Positions 16,366 to 25,630 are shown, counted from the stretch's first letter. The stretch is 64,000 bases of DNA from Prevotella sp. (GCA_016287755.1 JAEEWT010000004.1:62001-126000), one strand, 5' to 3'. Made by a program: numbers and translations. The notes: generated from the sequence alone by a model not told the origin.

Positions 16366-17769
16366 ATGGTATTGAATTTAGATAAGTGGGCGAGTGAAGC
16401 TGTAGCGGCGATTGATTCGCAGGGGAACGAGTTGACCTATGGTGAGCTGAGATCTTTTGCTGAGCAAGCAGGACAGTTGATGCCGAAACGTGCATTGTTC
16501 TTCCTATTGGTGGAGAACAATGTGGGTGGTATTGCCTGGACCATCAGTAATATCTGTGCGGGCAATGTTCCGCTGATTCTGAATGCCCATTTGGACGAAG
16601 GGCTATATAAGAGCTTGTATGAACTCTATCAGCCTCCTTTTGTCTGTGTGCCGGAAAGGATGGCAGAAAAGTTCGACTATCAAACAGTTGGTACATTCTA
16701 TGGCTACACCTTGATGAAGACAGGCAATGAGGCTTGCCCGATGAACGAAGAACTGTCTCATCTATTACCGACATCAGGAAGTACAGGAAGTCCAAAGCTG
16801 GTACGCCATAAGTATGATAATATTGAGGCAGCTGCCTTGAATATCTCCACGTTCTTTGAACTAACAGAGAAAGATCGTCCTTTGATGGTACTCCCGCTAT
16901 ACTACACGATGGGCCTCTCGATGGTGTTCAGTCATTTCTATGTGGGTGCTACTGTTCTCATCACAAACCTTAGCATGACTGACCGTAACTTCTGGAAGTT
17001 CATGAAGGAAGAACGTGCAACCAGTTTCACTGGTGTTCCGTATAGCTTTGAGATTTTGAATTTGATGCGCTTCTTCCGGATGGATTTGCCTGATCTTACT
17101 TTGTTAACACAGGGTGGGGGACGGATGCCGAAGGAACTGAATTTGAAGTTTGCTGAGTTCTGCCGAGATAATGGTAAGCAATGGATAGCTACTTATGGTC
17201 AGTCGGAGTGTACTGCTCGTATGGCCTGGTTGCCTCCGAAGTGGGCAATTGAGAAAGTGGGTAGTATAGGTATTGCTGTACCCAATGCTGAACTTTCTTT
17301 GATAGATATGGATGGTAATCCCATCACCACTCCTCATACAGAGGGTGAGATGTGTTATCGTGGTAAGAACGTGACGATGGGTTATGCCCGTCAGCGTGAA
17401 GACCTTCTTTTGGGAGATGAGCGTCATGGCTTTATCCGTACTGGCGACTTGGCCTACTTTGATGAGGACGGTTGTTATTACATCGTTGGTCGTATGGGCC
17501 GTTTCTTGAAACTCTTCGGTATGCGTGTCGGCTTGGATGAGTGTGAGCGAATCGTCAAAGGTAAATACCCCAATTTGGAATGTGCTTGTGTCGGAACAGA
17601 CGAAAAGATGATTGTCTATCTGACGGACGAGAGTTACAAAGCCCAAGTCAAAGAGGAACTTGTCAATCGTCTAAAACTTGTAGCATCTTCCTTCGAGGTC
17701 CGGATCATTGATGAGATCCCGAAGAACGAAGCCGGCAAAATACTTTACGCGAAACTAGATAGTAAATAA
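16366..17769 (+). CDS. AMP-forming acyl-CoA/ACP ligase
   Basis: A 467-residue member of the ANL superfamily. The nucleotide-binding loop is LPTSGSTGSPK, the adenine region includes ATYGQSECTARM, and FIRTGDLAYFDEDG precedes the hinge; the C-terminal lysine appears in NEAGKILYAK. These enzymes activate a carboxylic acid with ATP and load it on CoA or a carrier protein. It is short for the family (usually 500 or more). I chose the ATG at 16366; a TTG six bases earlier is in frame. With the ACP and KAS III that follow, it is a plausible entry point for the acyl substituent. Confidence 0.87.
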   Translation: MVLNLDKWASEAVAAIDSQGNELTYGELRSFAEQAGQLMPKRALFFLLVENNVGGIAWTISNICAGNVPLILNAHLDEGLYKSLYELYQPPFVCVPERMAEKFDYQTVGTFYGYTLMKTGNEACPMNEELSHLLPTSGSTGSPKLVRHKYDNIEAAALNISTFFELTEKDRPLMVLPLYYTMGLSMVFSHFYVGATVLITNLSMTDRNFWKFMKEERATSFTGVPYSFEILNLMRFFRMDLPDLTLLTQGGGRMPKELNLKFAEFCRDNGKQWIATYGQSECTARMAWLPPKWAIEKVGSIGIAVPNAELSLIDMDGNPITTPHTEGEMCYRGKNVTMGYARQREDLLLGDERHGFIRTGDLAYFDEDGCYYIVGRMGRFLKLFGMRVGLDECERIVKGKYPNLECACVGTDEKMIVYLTDESYKAQVKEELVNRLKLVASSFEVRIIDEIPKNEAGKILYAKLDSK

Positions 17770-17835
17770 ACCACGGATTTAACAGATATAACGGATAATT
17801 ATAAATCCGTTCAATCCGAGTGATCCGTGTTCAAC
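17770..17835. repeat. REP-like unit after the ligase gene
   Basis: ACCACGGATTTAACAGATAT, AACGGAT, AATCCGTTCAATCCGAG and GATCCGTGTTCAAC form a complete unit starting directly at the ligase stop codon. The rest of the spacer up to 17925 has a CTGTGATATCTGTGCTTTCT simple repeat and no gene. Confidence 0.88.
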
Positions 17836-17925
17836 AAGACACATTATCAGAGGTAAGTATTTCTGTGATATCTGTGCTTTCTGTGTGATAAATAAATAGG
17901 AAAATATAAATCAGTGTGAAATAAT

Positions 17926-18165
17926 ATGGAGAATTTAGAGAAGTACAACAACGCGTTTGTTGAAGTGTTTGGAGCAAAAGTAGAAGAGTTAAACGATGAC
18001 TATTCAAAGGATAATGTCGGTGAGTGGGATTCCGTTCACCAGTTGACGTTGGTCTCCATCTTCGAGGAAGCCTTCGATATCATGTTCGACCCCGAAGATA
18101 TTATGGAGATGACCTCCTATGCCAAAGGAAAGGAACTCCTTCAGAAATACGAGGTAGAACTTTAA
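17926..18165 (+). CDS. Acyl carrier protein, second of three
   Basis: A 79-residue acidic carrier protein. The phosphopantetheine serine lies in GEWDSVHQL, with the normal D-S before a hydrophobic residue. Following helices (FEEAFDIMFDPEDIMEM) fit the ACP fold. It sits between the ligase and the first KAS III-like gene, which starts 35 bases downstream, so it is a likely substrate carrier for both. Confidence 0.85.
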   Translation: MENLEKYNNAFVEVFGAKVEELNDDYSKDNVGEWDSVHQLTLVSIFEEAFDIMFDPEDIMEMTSYAKGKELLQKYEVEL

Positions 18166-18200
18166 TCCTTCAATTTTTCAACTTTTCAATTTTTACTAGC

Positions 18201-19259
18201 GTGGCAAAGTGGGAAATTAAAAACGTAAACATAGCCGGTGTCGCTATGGCTGTGCCTGAGCATACCGTGAAGACGGCAGAGATAGATCTATTTACGCCAG
18301 AGGAAGCTGAGGTCTTTGACAAGACTGTCGGCATCAAGTCACGACATATCGCCCCTGATACGATGTGTGCCTCGGATATGTGTCAGGCAGCAGGTGAGAA
18401 ACTGTTGGAAGAACTTGGCTGGGAGAAGGAAAGTATCGATGCCCTGATCTTTGAGTCTGTGACAGGTGATTATCGTACCCCTCCAACCTCATGTCTGTTA
18501 CAAGATCGCATGGGGCTGAGTGAAGACTGCTTCTGCATAGATATACCCATGGGATGCTGTGGCTGTATGTATGCTATCACCGTGGCTGGTAATCTGTTGA
18601 CCACAGGGCAGATCAAGCGAGCTCTTTTGTTGGTGGGAGATACAGCCCTTCGCATGGGCTCGATGAAGGACAAGAGCCGTGTACCCTTATTTGGTGATGG
18701 CGGTACTGCATTGGCTCTGGAGTATGACGAAACAGCCAATGATATCATTATCGATTTCCACACCTTAGGAAAAGGTGGTGATGCTTTAATGACCCCTCAT
18801 GGTGGTTTCCGTCATCCTGTAACACCAGAGAGCTTTGAGTATGAAGACTTTGGCAATGGTATTGTCCGAGCCCCGATTCACACGATGATCAACGGTATGA
18901 ACGTGTTCTCATTTGCCATAAGCCGACCTCCAAAGTCTGTGGAGAAGTTTTTGACAGATTACAACCTCGACCGCAATACCGACATTGACTATTTCTTGAT
19001 TCATCAGGCCAACAAGATGATTGTGGATAGGGTGGTAAAGAAGTTAAAACTGCCTTTGGAGAAGGTTCCTTATAATCTGGAAGAGTTTGGTAACCTCGGT
19101 GGTGCCAGCATTCCTTCATTGATGGTAACACGTATCGCAGATAAATTGCGCAAGGAACCCACGACCATCCTTGGCTCATCATTCGGTCTTGGTCTCAGTT
19201 GGGGCACAATGTTGTTAAAGACAAAGCCGATGGTAGTGTGTGAATTGGTGTTTTTGTAA
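18201..19259 (+). CDS. 3-oxoacyl-ACP synthase III-like enzyme, first of two
   Basis: A 352-residue thiolase-fold protein. The catalytic triad is visible: Cys in IPMGCCGCMYAIT, His in YFLIHQANKM and Asn in EEFGNLGGASIPS. KAS III enzymes condense an acyl-CoA with malonyl-ACP; some relatives transfer acyl groups instead. I chose the GTG at 18201, because upstream in-frame codons would overlap the ACP gene and add 59 residues that read its other frame. Its Cys region has two extra cysteines, unlike the second copy. Confidence 0.85.
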   Translation: MAKWEIKNVNIAGVAMAVPEHTVKTAEIDLFTPEEAEVFDKTVGIKSRHIAPDTMCASDMCQAAGEKLLEELGWEKESIDALIFESVTGDYRTPPTSCLLQDRMGLSEDCFCIDIPMGCCGCMYAITVAGNLLTTGQIKRALLLVGDTALRMGSMKDKSRVPLFGDGGTALALEYDETANDIIIDFHTLGKGGDALMTPHGGFRHPVTPESFEYEDFGNGIVRAPIHTMINGMNVFSFAISRPPKSVEKFLTDYNLDRNTDIDYFLIHQANKMIVDRVVKKLKLPLEKVPYNLEEFGNLGGASIPSLMVTRIADKLRKEPTTILGSSFGLGLSWGTMLLKTKPMVVCELVFL

Positions 19260-19288
19260 TATTTATTTATAACAATTATTTATTTGAT

Positions 19289-19819
19289 ATGGCTATCATT
19301 CCCAAAATTAGACTTCAACTATTTAAATTAGTAAGAAATTATACATTGTGGAAACTGCGAAGATTGTATGGTATGCACATTGGAAAAGGTGTCAGAATCA
19401 ATCGTAGAGCAAACATTGATCATACAATTAACCCACAGGGAATCTATATTGGAGATTATACTGGAATATCAGATGCCACCATTATGGCGCATGATGGATT
19501 AAGATTGAAAAAAGCTGATACTGTTATAGGAAAGCATTGTCATATTGGCTATGGAGCTTTTATTAATTGCGGTATACATATAGGAAATGGTGCTATAATA
19601 GCAGCTTGTGCTGTTGTAATAAAAAACGTCCCACCTTATGCGATTGTGGTGGGCAACCCTGGAAAGGTTGTAGGTTTTATAATGACTCCTGAAGAAATTG
19701 TGGAGTATGAAAAACAGCAATATCCAGAAGAAGAAAGGATTCCACTGGAGAAACTGCAGAAGAATTATAAAAAGTATTTCTTAGATAGAAAAGAGGAAAT
19801 AAAACTATTATTACGTTAA
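19289..19819 (+). CDS. Hexapeptide-repeat acyltransferase
   Basis: A 176-residue left-handed beta-helix protein with hexapeptide turns such as IGKGVRINRRANI, IGDYTGISDATIM, IGKHCHIGYGAFI and IGNGAIIAACAVV, and the acetyltransferase ending VVGNPGKVVGF. It resembles sugar O-acetyltransferases of the LbH family. The donor may be acetyl-CoA or an acyl-ACP made by its neighbours. It lies between the first KAS III and the third ACP. Confidence 0.85.
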   Translation: MAIIPKIRLQLFKLVRNYTLWKLRRLYGMHIGKGVRINRRANIDHTINPQGIYIGDYTGISDATIMAHDGLRLKKADTVIGKHCHIGYGAFINCGIHIGNGAIIAACAVVIKNVPPYAIVVGNPGKVVGFIMTPEEIVEYEKQQYPEEERIPLEKLQKNYKKYFLDRKEEIKLLLR

Positions 19820-19829
19820 TTATTTAATT

Positions 19830-20054
19830 ATGGAAATCAAAGAATTTATTGAAAAGTTCGCAGAAGCGATAGAAGTGGATAATGTAGAGGCTCTTACAGC
19901 TGAAACAGAGTTTCAGGAATTGGAAGAATGGAGCAGTCTTTCGGTTATGCTAATCATTGCATTCTATGACGAAGAGTTCGATAAGCAGATTGGAGAAACT
20001 GCCATTGAAGGATGCAAAACCATCGAAGATCTTTATAAACTCGCAACAGCTTAA
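19830..20054 (+). CDS. Acyl carrier protein, third of three
   Basis: A 74-residue acidic protein closely similar to the first ACP, sharing the start IKEFIEKFAE-like helix and the site EEWSSLSVM with the modified serine before Leu. The stop overlaps the following KAS III start by one base, indicating translational coupling. That pairing suggests each KAS III works with its own ACP. Confidence 0.84.
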   Translation: MEIKEFIEKFAEAIEVDNVEALTAETEFQELEEWSSLSVMLIIAFYDEEFDKQIGETAIEGCKTIEDLYKLATA

Positions 20055-21139
20055 TGGCAATACTTCATTTTAAAGGAATCGGCATCACAGCTATGGGTGG
20101 TGCCGTTCCGTCACATATTATTGACAACTATAACTACCAGACAGATTTTTTTGGTAAGGAGAATGTCAAGGAAGTAGTTGACAAGGTTGGTGTGTATCAA
20201 CGCCGTTTTGCGGATAAGAATACATGCTCTTCAGACCTCTGCTATGCTGCTGCGGAAAAGATGCTTAATGATAATAACATCGACCGCAATGAGATAGATT
20301 TGTTGGTTTTCATTAGTCAGACTCCAGACTACAGGATGCCTGCTACGTCCATCCTCCTTCAGAATAGGCTCGGGCTTCCCAAGTCATGTATGGCATTTGA
20401 TGTATCCTTGGGTTGCTCAGGTTTCTGCTATGCGCTTTCCATTGTGTACGGCATGATGCAGAACCATGCATTCAGAAAGGCTCTCATATTGGATGGTGAG
20501 ACTCGTAGCAAGGTGTACTCTGACAAAGATAGACGTGAAGCATTTATCTTTGGCGATGCTGGTGTTGCAGCTCTTGTGGAACGCGACGAAAAGTTCGGTG
20601 ATAGCTATTTCTCACTGAACTCCGACGGTTCGCGTTCAGAACTCATCATGATTCCAGCAGGTGGTTACCGTCGCATGTCATCACCAGAGACTTTAAAGGA
20701 AAAGGTAGTTGATGAGTATGGTAATATTCGTTCTGAAGAACAAGCATTTATGCGTGGCGGTGATGTTTTCCAGTTCGTAATCATTGAAGTTCCCAAAGAC
20801 ATTAAACGTACATTGAAGGCTGCCGAAATGACTGCCGACCAGATGGATTATATCGTGTTCCATCAGGCTAACAATTTCATCAATTCTTTCATAGCAAAGA
20901 AAATGAAATTTGATATCACAAAGATTCCACATACAATAGAGAAGTACGGAAACACCTCATCAGTTTCAGTACCTCTGACCATCGTTAGTGAACTGAAAGG
21001 CAAACTTGATGGTAAGAAGACAATTCTCATGACAGCTTTTGGTGTTGGTATGGCATGGGCTACAGCCATTGTTCCTTTCGTAGATTGCAAGATTAGCGAG
21101 ATAGTTGAAGTTGAAAACGGAGAACTAGTTAAGCAATGA
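20054..21139 (+). CDS. 3-oxoacyl-ACP synthase III-like enzyme, second of two
   Basis: A 361-residue KAS III-like enzyme with Cys in VSLGCSGFCYALS, His in VFHQANNFIN and Asn in EKYGNTSSVSVPL. The residue pattern is close to canonical FabH. The start overlaps the ACP stop and the end overlaps the next SDR (ATGA), so ACP, synthase and reductase form one coupled block. The product is probably a short beta-hydroxyacyl or ketoacyl chain for the glycan; this is inference. Confidence 0.88.
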   Translation: MAILHFKGIGITAMGGAVPSHIIDNYNYQTDFFGKENVKEVVDKVGVYQRRFADKNTCSSDLCYAAAEKMLNDNNIDRNEIDLLVFISQTPDYRMPATSILLQNRLGLPKSCMAFDVSLGCSGFCYALSIVYGMMQNHAFRKALILDGETRSKVYSDKDRREAFIFGDAGVAALVERDEKFGDSYFSLNSDGSRSELIMIPAGGYRRMSSPETLKEKVVDEYGNIRSEEQAFMRGGDVFQFVIIEVPKDIKRTLKAAEMTADQMDYIVFHQANNFINSFIAKKMKFDITKIPHTIEKYGNTSSVSVPLTIVSELKGKLDGKKTILMTAFGVGMAWATAIVPFVDCKISEIVEVENGELVKQ

Positions 21140-21897
21140 ACCCATTTAATCTTGAAGGCAAGACAATCCTGATTACTGGGGCTTCGAGTGGCATTGGTGC
21201 ACAATGTGCCATCGACTGCTCGAAAATGGGTGCGAAGGTGGTTCTGGTTGCTCGCAATGAAGAACGTCTTAAGAGTGTTCTATCTCAATGCGAGGGTAAT
21301 GCACATGCCTATTTCATGGCCGATATGGCTGAGATAGTTGACAAAGGAGCAAAGCCTTTGTTGGAACAGATTATATCTGAACACGGGAAGTTGGATGGGT
21401 TTATCCATTCTGCTGGAATTCAGAAGACTGCTCCACTTAAACTATTGTCGATGAAAGATTACGAAGAGGTAATCAAGGTCAATACATTGAGCGCTTTTGA
21501 GATACTCAAATATTTGCCTAATATTAAGTATATGAATACCGGTGGCCACATTGTATTGATTGCATCAATAACTGGAGTAATTGGTCGTCCTGGCTTGACA
21601 GCTTATTCTGCGTCAAAAGGAGCATTGATTAGCGCTGTTCGTTCCATGTCTTTGGAACTAGCAAAAAAAAGCATATGTATCAATTGCGTATCTCCAGGAA
21701 CGATCCTCACACCACTTATGCAGGAATACCTTGATACTCTGGATGATAATAAAAAGAAGCAAAGAGTTGATGGGTTCCCTCTTGGACTTGGGCAAACCAC
21801 AGATATTAGCAATGCTTGTATCTATTTTCTAAGCGATGCATCCCGTTGGGTAACTGGGCAAAATCTTATTATTGACGGAGGATATACTGCCCGTTGA
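21136..21897 (+). CDS. Short-chain dehydrogenase, FabG-like, third of three
   Basis: A 253-residue classical SDR with GASSGIGAQ near residues 16-24, a modified second motif HSAGIQK in place of NNAG, the active-site stretch GRPGLTAYSASKGAL and the ending TGQNLIIDGGYTAR. It overlaps the KAS III stop codon by four bases, which points to reduction of that enzyme's product. A 60-base spacer with no further overlap follows, so this gene closes the block. Confidence 0.85.
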   Translation: MNPFNLEGKTILITGASSGIGAQCAIDCSKMGAKVVLVARNEERLKSVLSQCEGNAHAYFMADMAEIVDKGAKPLLEQIISEHGKLDGFIHSAGIQKTAPLKLLSMKDYEEVIKVNTLSAFEILKYLPNIKYMNTGGHIVLIASITGVIGRPGLTAYSASKGALISAVRSMSLELAKKSICINCVSPGTILTPLMQEYLDTLDDNKKKQRVDGFPLGLGQTTDISNACIYFLSDASRWVTGQNLIIDGGYTAR

Positions 21898-21979
21898 AGG
21901 TATTTCATCGTTTTTGTATTTATATCGTCTGGTTTTAATAGAATACTAATGCCACATTTTGATAGTAAGTAATATTGTT

Positions 21980-23062
21980 ATGAATAGGAATATAAAAGCT
22001 GTTTTAGCAAGAACTGCGTATTCCCCTGTTGTTTATCATGTTATGCAGTGGTTGAGGATACCCCAGTTATATGCTGATTATATTATATGGTCTTCGAAAA
22101 GAAGGGAATTGAGTATTGCGAAAAGAGAGTTCTCAAAAGGAGCGGCAATAGGCAGTTATGATGATTTTAAATGCGCTCTAGATAAGCACTGGGTTTCTTA
22201 TAATGAATATGCTTATCAGTATAAGTTTTATAATAAAACTGAAGAAGAGAGAGAAGAGTTTGTTTCAAGATCTAAGATGGGGTATTTCTATAGAAGATAT
22301 ACTCCTGGGAATGTAAAAGCTATTTTCCGTAATAAGCATCGTTTCCTTACTTTATTCTCTAAGTATATTCATAGGGAATGGATATATGCTCCAAATGCAT
22401 CTTATGAGGAATTCTCTCAACTTGTATCCAATTTTGACTGTATAATTAAACCATGTGACGGGGCGTTAGGACGTGGAGTATTCAAGGTCTATAAGAATGG
22501 CGACCATATGGATGACAGAAAATTGTATGAATCTTGTGTAAAAGACCGGTTGTTGGTGGAACAATGTATTGAGTCGTGTGAAGAATTGAAAGCTTTTCAT
22601 CCTCAGAGTTTGAATACTATTAGGGTTGTAACTGTTGCTAATAAGCAAAAGGCAGAAGTTTTTGGTAGTTTTCTAAGAATGGGAGTTGGAAATAGCGTTG
22701 TTGATAATGCTCATGCAGGAGGAGTCTTCGCACAAATTAATATAAAAGATGGAATGATAGAAAGTGATGGTATTGATACTAACGGCAATAGATACGTTTG
22801 CCATCCTGACAGTTGTATCAAGTTGAAAGGTTTTGTTATTCCTAAATGGGAAAAAGTTGTAAATACTTGTTGTGAGGCAGCAAAGCTATGTGATAACACC
22901 ATTATGGGTTGGGATGTCGCTATAAACAACCAAATGGAAATAGATTTTGTAGAAACTAGTTTTGGACCTGATTTCGACGTAATGCAATCTCCACTCCAAG
23001 TAGGAGTTAAAAAGAGAATCTTTGCAATGATTAAAGAGTATAGCGGTATAGAAATGAAGTAA
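21980..23062 (+). CDS. Sugar-transfer-associated ATP-grasp protein
   Basis: A 360-residue protein of the ATP-grasp fold. Visible are the binding segment CIIKPCDGALGRGVFKV, the glycine-rich SFLRMGVGNSVVDNAHAGGV and the metal-binding end GWDVAINNQMEIDFVETSFG. The family is common in polysaccharide loci; the reaction is not established, but ATP-grasp enzymes usually join a carboxylate to an amine or thiol. I chose the ATG at 21980; a TTG seven codons earlier is in frame. Confidence 0.8.
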   Translation: MNRNIKAVLARTAYSPVVYHVMQWLRIPQLYADYIIWSSKRRELSIAKREFSKGAAIGSYDDFKCALDKHWVSYNEYAYQYKFYNKTEEEREEFVSRSKMGYFYRRYTPGNVKAIFRNKHRFLTLFSKYIHREWIYAPNASYEEFSQLVSNFDCIIKPCDGALGRGVFKVYKNGDHMDDRKLYESCVKDRLLVEQCIESCEELKAFHPQSLNTIRVVTVANKQKAEVFGSFLRMGVGNSVVDNAHAGGVFAQINIKDGMIESDGIDTNGNRYVCHPDSCIKLKGFVIPKWEKVVNTCCEAAKLCDNTIMGWDVAINNQMEIDFVETSFGPDFDVMQSPLQVGVKKRIFAMIKEYSGIEMK

Positions 23063-23168
23063 TCGCATAATATGATGATTATTCCCCAAATGATTCTCGT
23101 AATCATGTTGTTGAGGAAGTCCAGCAAAGGTTGTAAGAAAAGGTATAACAATCGTAATACAGTGTAAA

Positions 23169-23951
23169 ATGCAAGATAGAATAGTATCATATACAGGCGA
23201 TAAGTATGGTAATCGAAAATACCATTCTTTTTTGCTTCAGTTCTTAGATAAATTTGATTCACATTGTCGGTTTTATCAAATTCCATATTCCTTGGCCTAT
23301 GGATCGGCATTAGGGTGTGTTAGGAATCATGGATTTATTCCTTGGGACGATGATATAGATGTAGTAATGAAACGTGTTGATTATAATCGTTTCATTGATA
23401 CTATTCGTAATGGAGAAACTATATTTGCGAAGGAAGTTCGTATAGAGATCCCCTCTGTTTTGCTAAAGGTTATTGATTCAACATGTAACAATTATCCTAT
23501 ACATATCGATATCTATCCATTAGATAATGTTCCGGATAGTCGTATGAGGAGAATAGTTAAACTGTTCTTAGTTCAAGTGTTGAAGGAAATAATAATTGGT
23601 CGGAAAGGCTTGGCTCGTAGAGGGAAAAAGAAGGCGTTGTCAACTAGATTAAGAAGTATTATTGCTCGCGTTGTTTCATTTCCCTTTAGTGTAGACCAAA
23701 TAAGAAATTTGTATACATCAATTTGTATTCGAGACAATTCATCTAACAATAGAGAATGTGGTTGCTATTGTGCAGGTCAGTATTCCATAGGTAAGTATCA
23801 TCCGTCTACTATATTGGACAGAACCATATATATGCAATTTGAAGATATTGAGTTGTCAATAATGAGAGATTACAAACTGTACCTTACCAAAGAATTTGGT
23901 CCAGATTATATGACACCTAAGACAAAGAAGGGTGAAACAATCAATGGTTAA
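23169..23951 (+). CDS. LicD family phosphotransferase
   Basis: A 260-residue protein with the LicD signature YGSALGCVRNHGFIPWDDDI, whose acidic DDD is the metal-binding centre of this nucleotidyltransferase fold. Members transfer phosphocholine, or related phospho-alcohols, from a CDP-linked donor to a sugar. The next gene encodes a cytidylyltransferase, overlapping by eight bases, which could make that donor. About 100 bases of unassigned spacer precede it. Confidence 0.87.
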   Translation: MQDRIVSYTGDKYGNRKYHSFLLQFLDKFDSHCRFYQIPYSLAYGSALGCVRNHGFIPWDDDIDVVMKRVDYNRFIDTIRNGETIFAKEVRIEIPSVLLKVIDSTCNNYPIHIDIYPLDNVPDSRMRRIVKLFLVQVLKEIIIGRKGLARRGKKKALSTRLRSIIARVVSFPFSVDQIRNLYTSICIRDNSSNNRECGCYCAGQYSIGKYHPSTILDRTIYMQFEDIELSIMRDYKLYLTKEFGPDYMTPKTKKGETING

Positions 23952-24360
23952 TAAGAACATGAAAACAATATTAACAGTTGGGGTTTATGACATGCTTCAT
24001 ATAGGTCATATACTCCTCTTTAAAAAAGCTAAGGAATTAGGAGATAGATTAGTTGTAGCGGTTCAGGACGAGAGCGTGATTCTAAAGTATAAGCCTCAAG
24101 CGAAAATGATATACTCAACAGAAGAACGATGCTATATGGTTAGTGCCATCAAATATGTAGATGAGGTTGTTGTGTATAAAGATGTTGATAAAGACATTCA
24201 GCATATAGACTTTGATGTCTTTGCAAAAGGGCCAGATCAAAGCCATAAAGGATTCCAAAACGCTGTAAAATGGTGTGAGGAACATGGTAAGGAGGTCGTG
24301 GTTATTCCACGTACTGAAGGTATTTCTTCTACAATGTTGAGAGAGTACAAAAAGAAATAA
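23944..24360 (+). CDS. TagD-like cytidylyltransferase
   Basis: A 138-residue nucleotidyltransferase. The HxGH motif appears in GVYDMLHIGHILLFKKAKEL and the ISSTMLRE signature near the C-terminus. The size and motifs match glycerol-3-phosphate or choline-phosphate cytidylyltransferases, which form CDP-alcohols from CTP. Overlap with licD indicates that the CDP donor is used by LicD. The exact alcohol is not determinable. Start choices are ATG 23944, ATG 23959 or GTG 23932. Confidence 0.85.
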   Translation: MVNKNMKTILTVGVYDMLHIGHILLFKKAKELGDRLVVAVQDESVILKYKPQAKMIYSTEERCYMVSAIKYVDEVVVYKDVDKDIQHIDFDVFAKGPDQSHKGFQNAVKWCEEHGKEVVVIPRTEGISSTMLREYKKK

Positions 24361-24364
24361 TAGT

Positions 24365-24970
24365 ATGGAAGATTTTAAATATATGGAAAAGCCTGATTGG
24401 GTGTCATGGGATTCCATCCTTGATTGCATTAGGTCATCTCATAAGGTTAATGACAAGAGGGGATTTCACATGACTAATCAGGAAATGTCGGCTGAAGAAC
24501 TTCAGAATAAACTTAAGAATGGCCATTGTTTTGTGGCATTAGATGGAGATAAAGTAATAGGTACTTGTTCCACTATAATAAGGAAAGGGAATAGGTGGTG
24601 GAGCAGTGGGAAAACTATCGCCTATAATTGCTTGGATGGTGTTCTTCCTGAGTATCAGGGTACTGATGTCTTTATTGATATGAGGAGTCTTCGCTCACGG
24701 TTTATTAAGAATTCTGGTGTTGATATTATTCAGTTTAATACAGCGGAGCAGAATAAGGTTGTACAGAAAATGGCGTTGAAGCGAGGGGCTAAGTATGTTC
24801 AATATTCTGCCACAGGAAAAGGGGCAAACTATTATTCTGTTCTCATGGCGGAATGGCTCAACGGTTGCCCTTTTAGTGATAAGTATTGCAACTTCCGGTT
24901 TAAGTTATCAAAGTATCTCATAAAGGCTCTTTGGAAGCCGGGATATAAGTTTAGATTCTGGTTCAATTAG
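24365..24970 (+). CDS. GNAT-like acetyltransferase
   Basis: A 201-residue protein with a GNAT-type layout: HCFVALDGDKVIGTCSTI as central strands, then LDGVLPEYQGTDVFIDM where the acetyl-CoA loop would be, and QFNTAEQNKVVQKMALKRGA with the family's late Asn region. Acyl-CoA or acyl-ACP could be the donor. It begins five bases after the cytidylyltransferase and ends four bases before the PglC-like gene, so it is part of the operon. Confidence 0.7.
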   Translation: MEDFKYMEKPDWVSWDSILDCIRSSHKVNDKRGFHMTNQEMSAEELQNKLKNGHCFVALDGDKVIGTCSTIIRKGNRWWSSGKTIAYNCLDGVLPEYQGTDVFIDMRSLRSRFIKNSGVDIIQFNTAEQNKVVQKMALKRGAKYVQYSATGKGANYYSVLMAEWLNGCPFSDKYCNFRFKLSKYLIKALWKPGYKFRFWFN

Positions 24971-24973
24971 TAT

Positions 24974-25618
24974 ATGTATAAGCATTTCTTTAAGCGTTTC
25001 TTTGATTTTTTCCTATCGCTGATTGCATTGATCTGTTTGTCACCATTATTACTGGTGGTAACAATTTGGTTACATTATGCTAATAAAGGTGCGGGTGCCT
25101 TTTTCTTCCAAGAAAGACCTGGAAAGGATGCCAAAGTATTTAAGGTAATTAAGTTCAAGACAATGACAGACGAGCGGGATGCAGATGGAAAATTGCTTCC
25201 TGATGCCCAACGACTAACAAAAGTCGGTAGGTTAGTGCGTTCTTTGTCTCTTGATGAATTGCCACAATTATTTAATGTGTTGAAAGGAGATATGGCTTTG
25301 ATAGGACCTCGTCCGTTATTGGTTTCTTTTCTTCCTCTATATACAGAGGAACAGGCAAGACGGCATGAAGTAAGACCAGGGATTACAGGTTGGGCACAAG
25401 TGCATGGTAGAAACCTTTTGAAACTTAGTAAGAAATTTGAATACGATGTGTGGTATGTTGATCATTGTTCGTTCATAGTAGATTTGAAGATAATATACTT
25501 GACAATTGTCAACATCATCCGAAGAAAGGATGTAGGAGAGGGTGGAGCAAATATGCCTGAGGTTGATGATTTGAACTTTCACATACGTCTTCACCCGGAA
25601 GAACAGGTAAAACCATAG
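24974..25618 (+). CDS. PglC-type initiating sugar-phosphate transferase
   Basis: A 214-residue monotopic phosphoglycosyl transferase. An N-terminal membrane helix (residues 11-30, FDFFLSLIALICLSPLLLVV) is followed by the catalytic core VFKVIKFKTM, SLDELPQLFNVLKGDM with the Asp-Glu pair, ALIGPRPLL and PGITGWAQVHGRN. It transfers a sugar phosphate to undecaprenyl phosphate and so starts the repeat unit. The acyltransferase next door (PglD-like) often modifies the same sugar, suggesting a bacillosamine- or FucNAc-type first sugar. Confidence 0.92.
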   Translation: MYKHFFKRFFDFFLSLIALICLSPLLLVVTIWLHYANKGAGAFFFQERPGKDAKVFKVIKFKTMTDERDADGKLLPDAQRLTKVGRLVRSLSLDELPQLFNVLKGDMALIGPRPLLVSFLPLYTEEQARRHEVRPGITGWAQVHGRNLLKLSKKFEYDVWYVDHCSFIVDLKIIYLTIVNIIRRKDVGEGGANMPEVDDLNFHIRLHPEEQVKP

Positions 25619-25630
25619 AAGAGATTATAT

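Noticed and set aside
18024..18200. Longer N-terminus for the first KAS III-like enzyme
   Set aside because: It would read an ACP gene in the wrong frame; family similarity begins at the GTG at 18201.
21898..21979. Possible gene or promoter in the spacer before the ATP-grasp gene
   Set aside because: No TAnnTTTG element or convincing frame is present.
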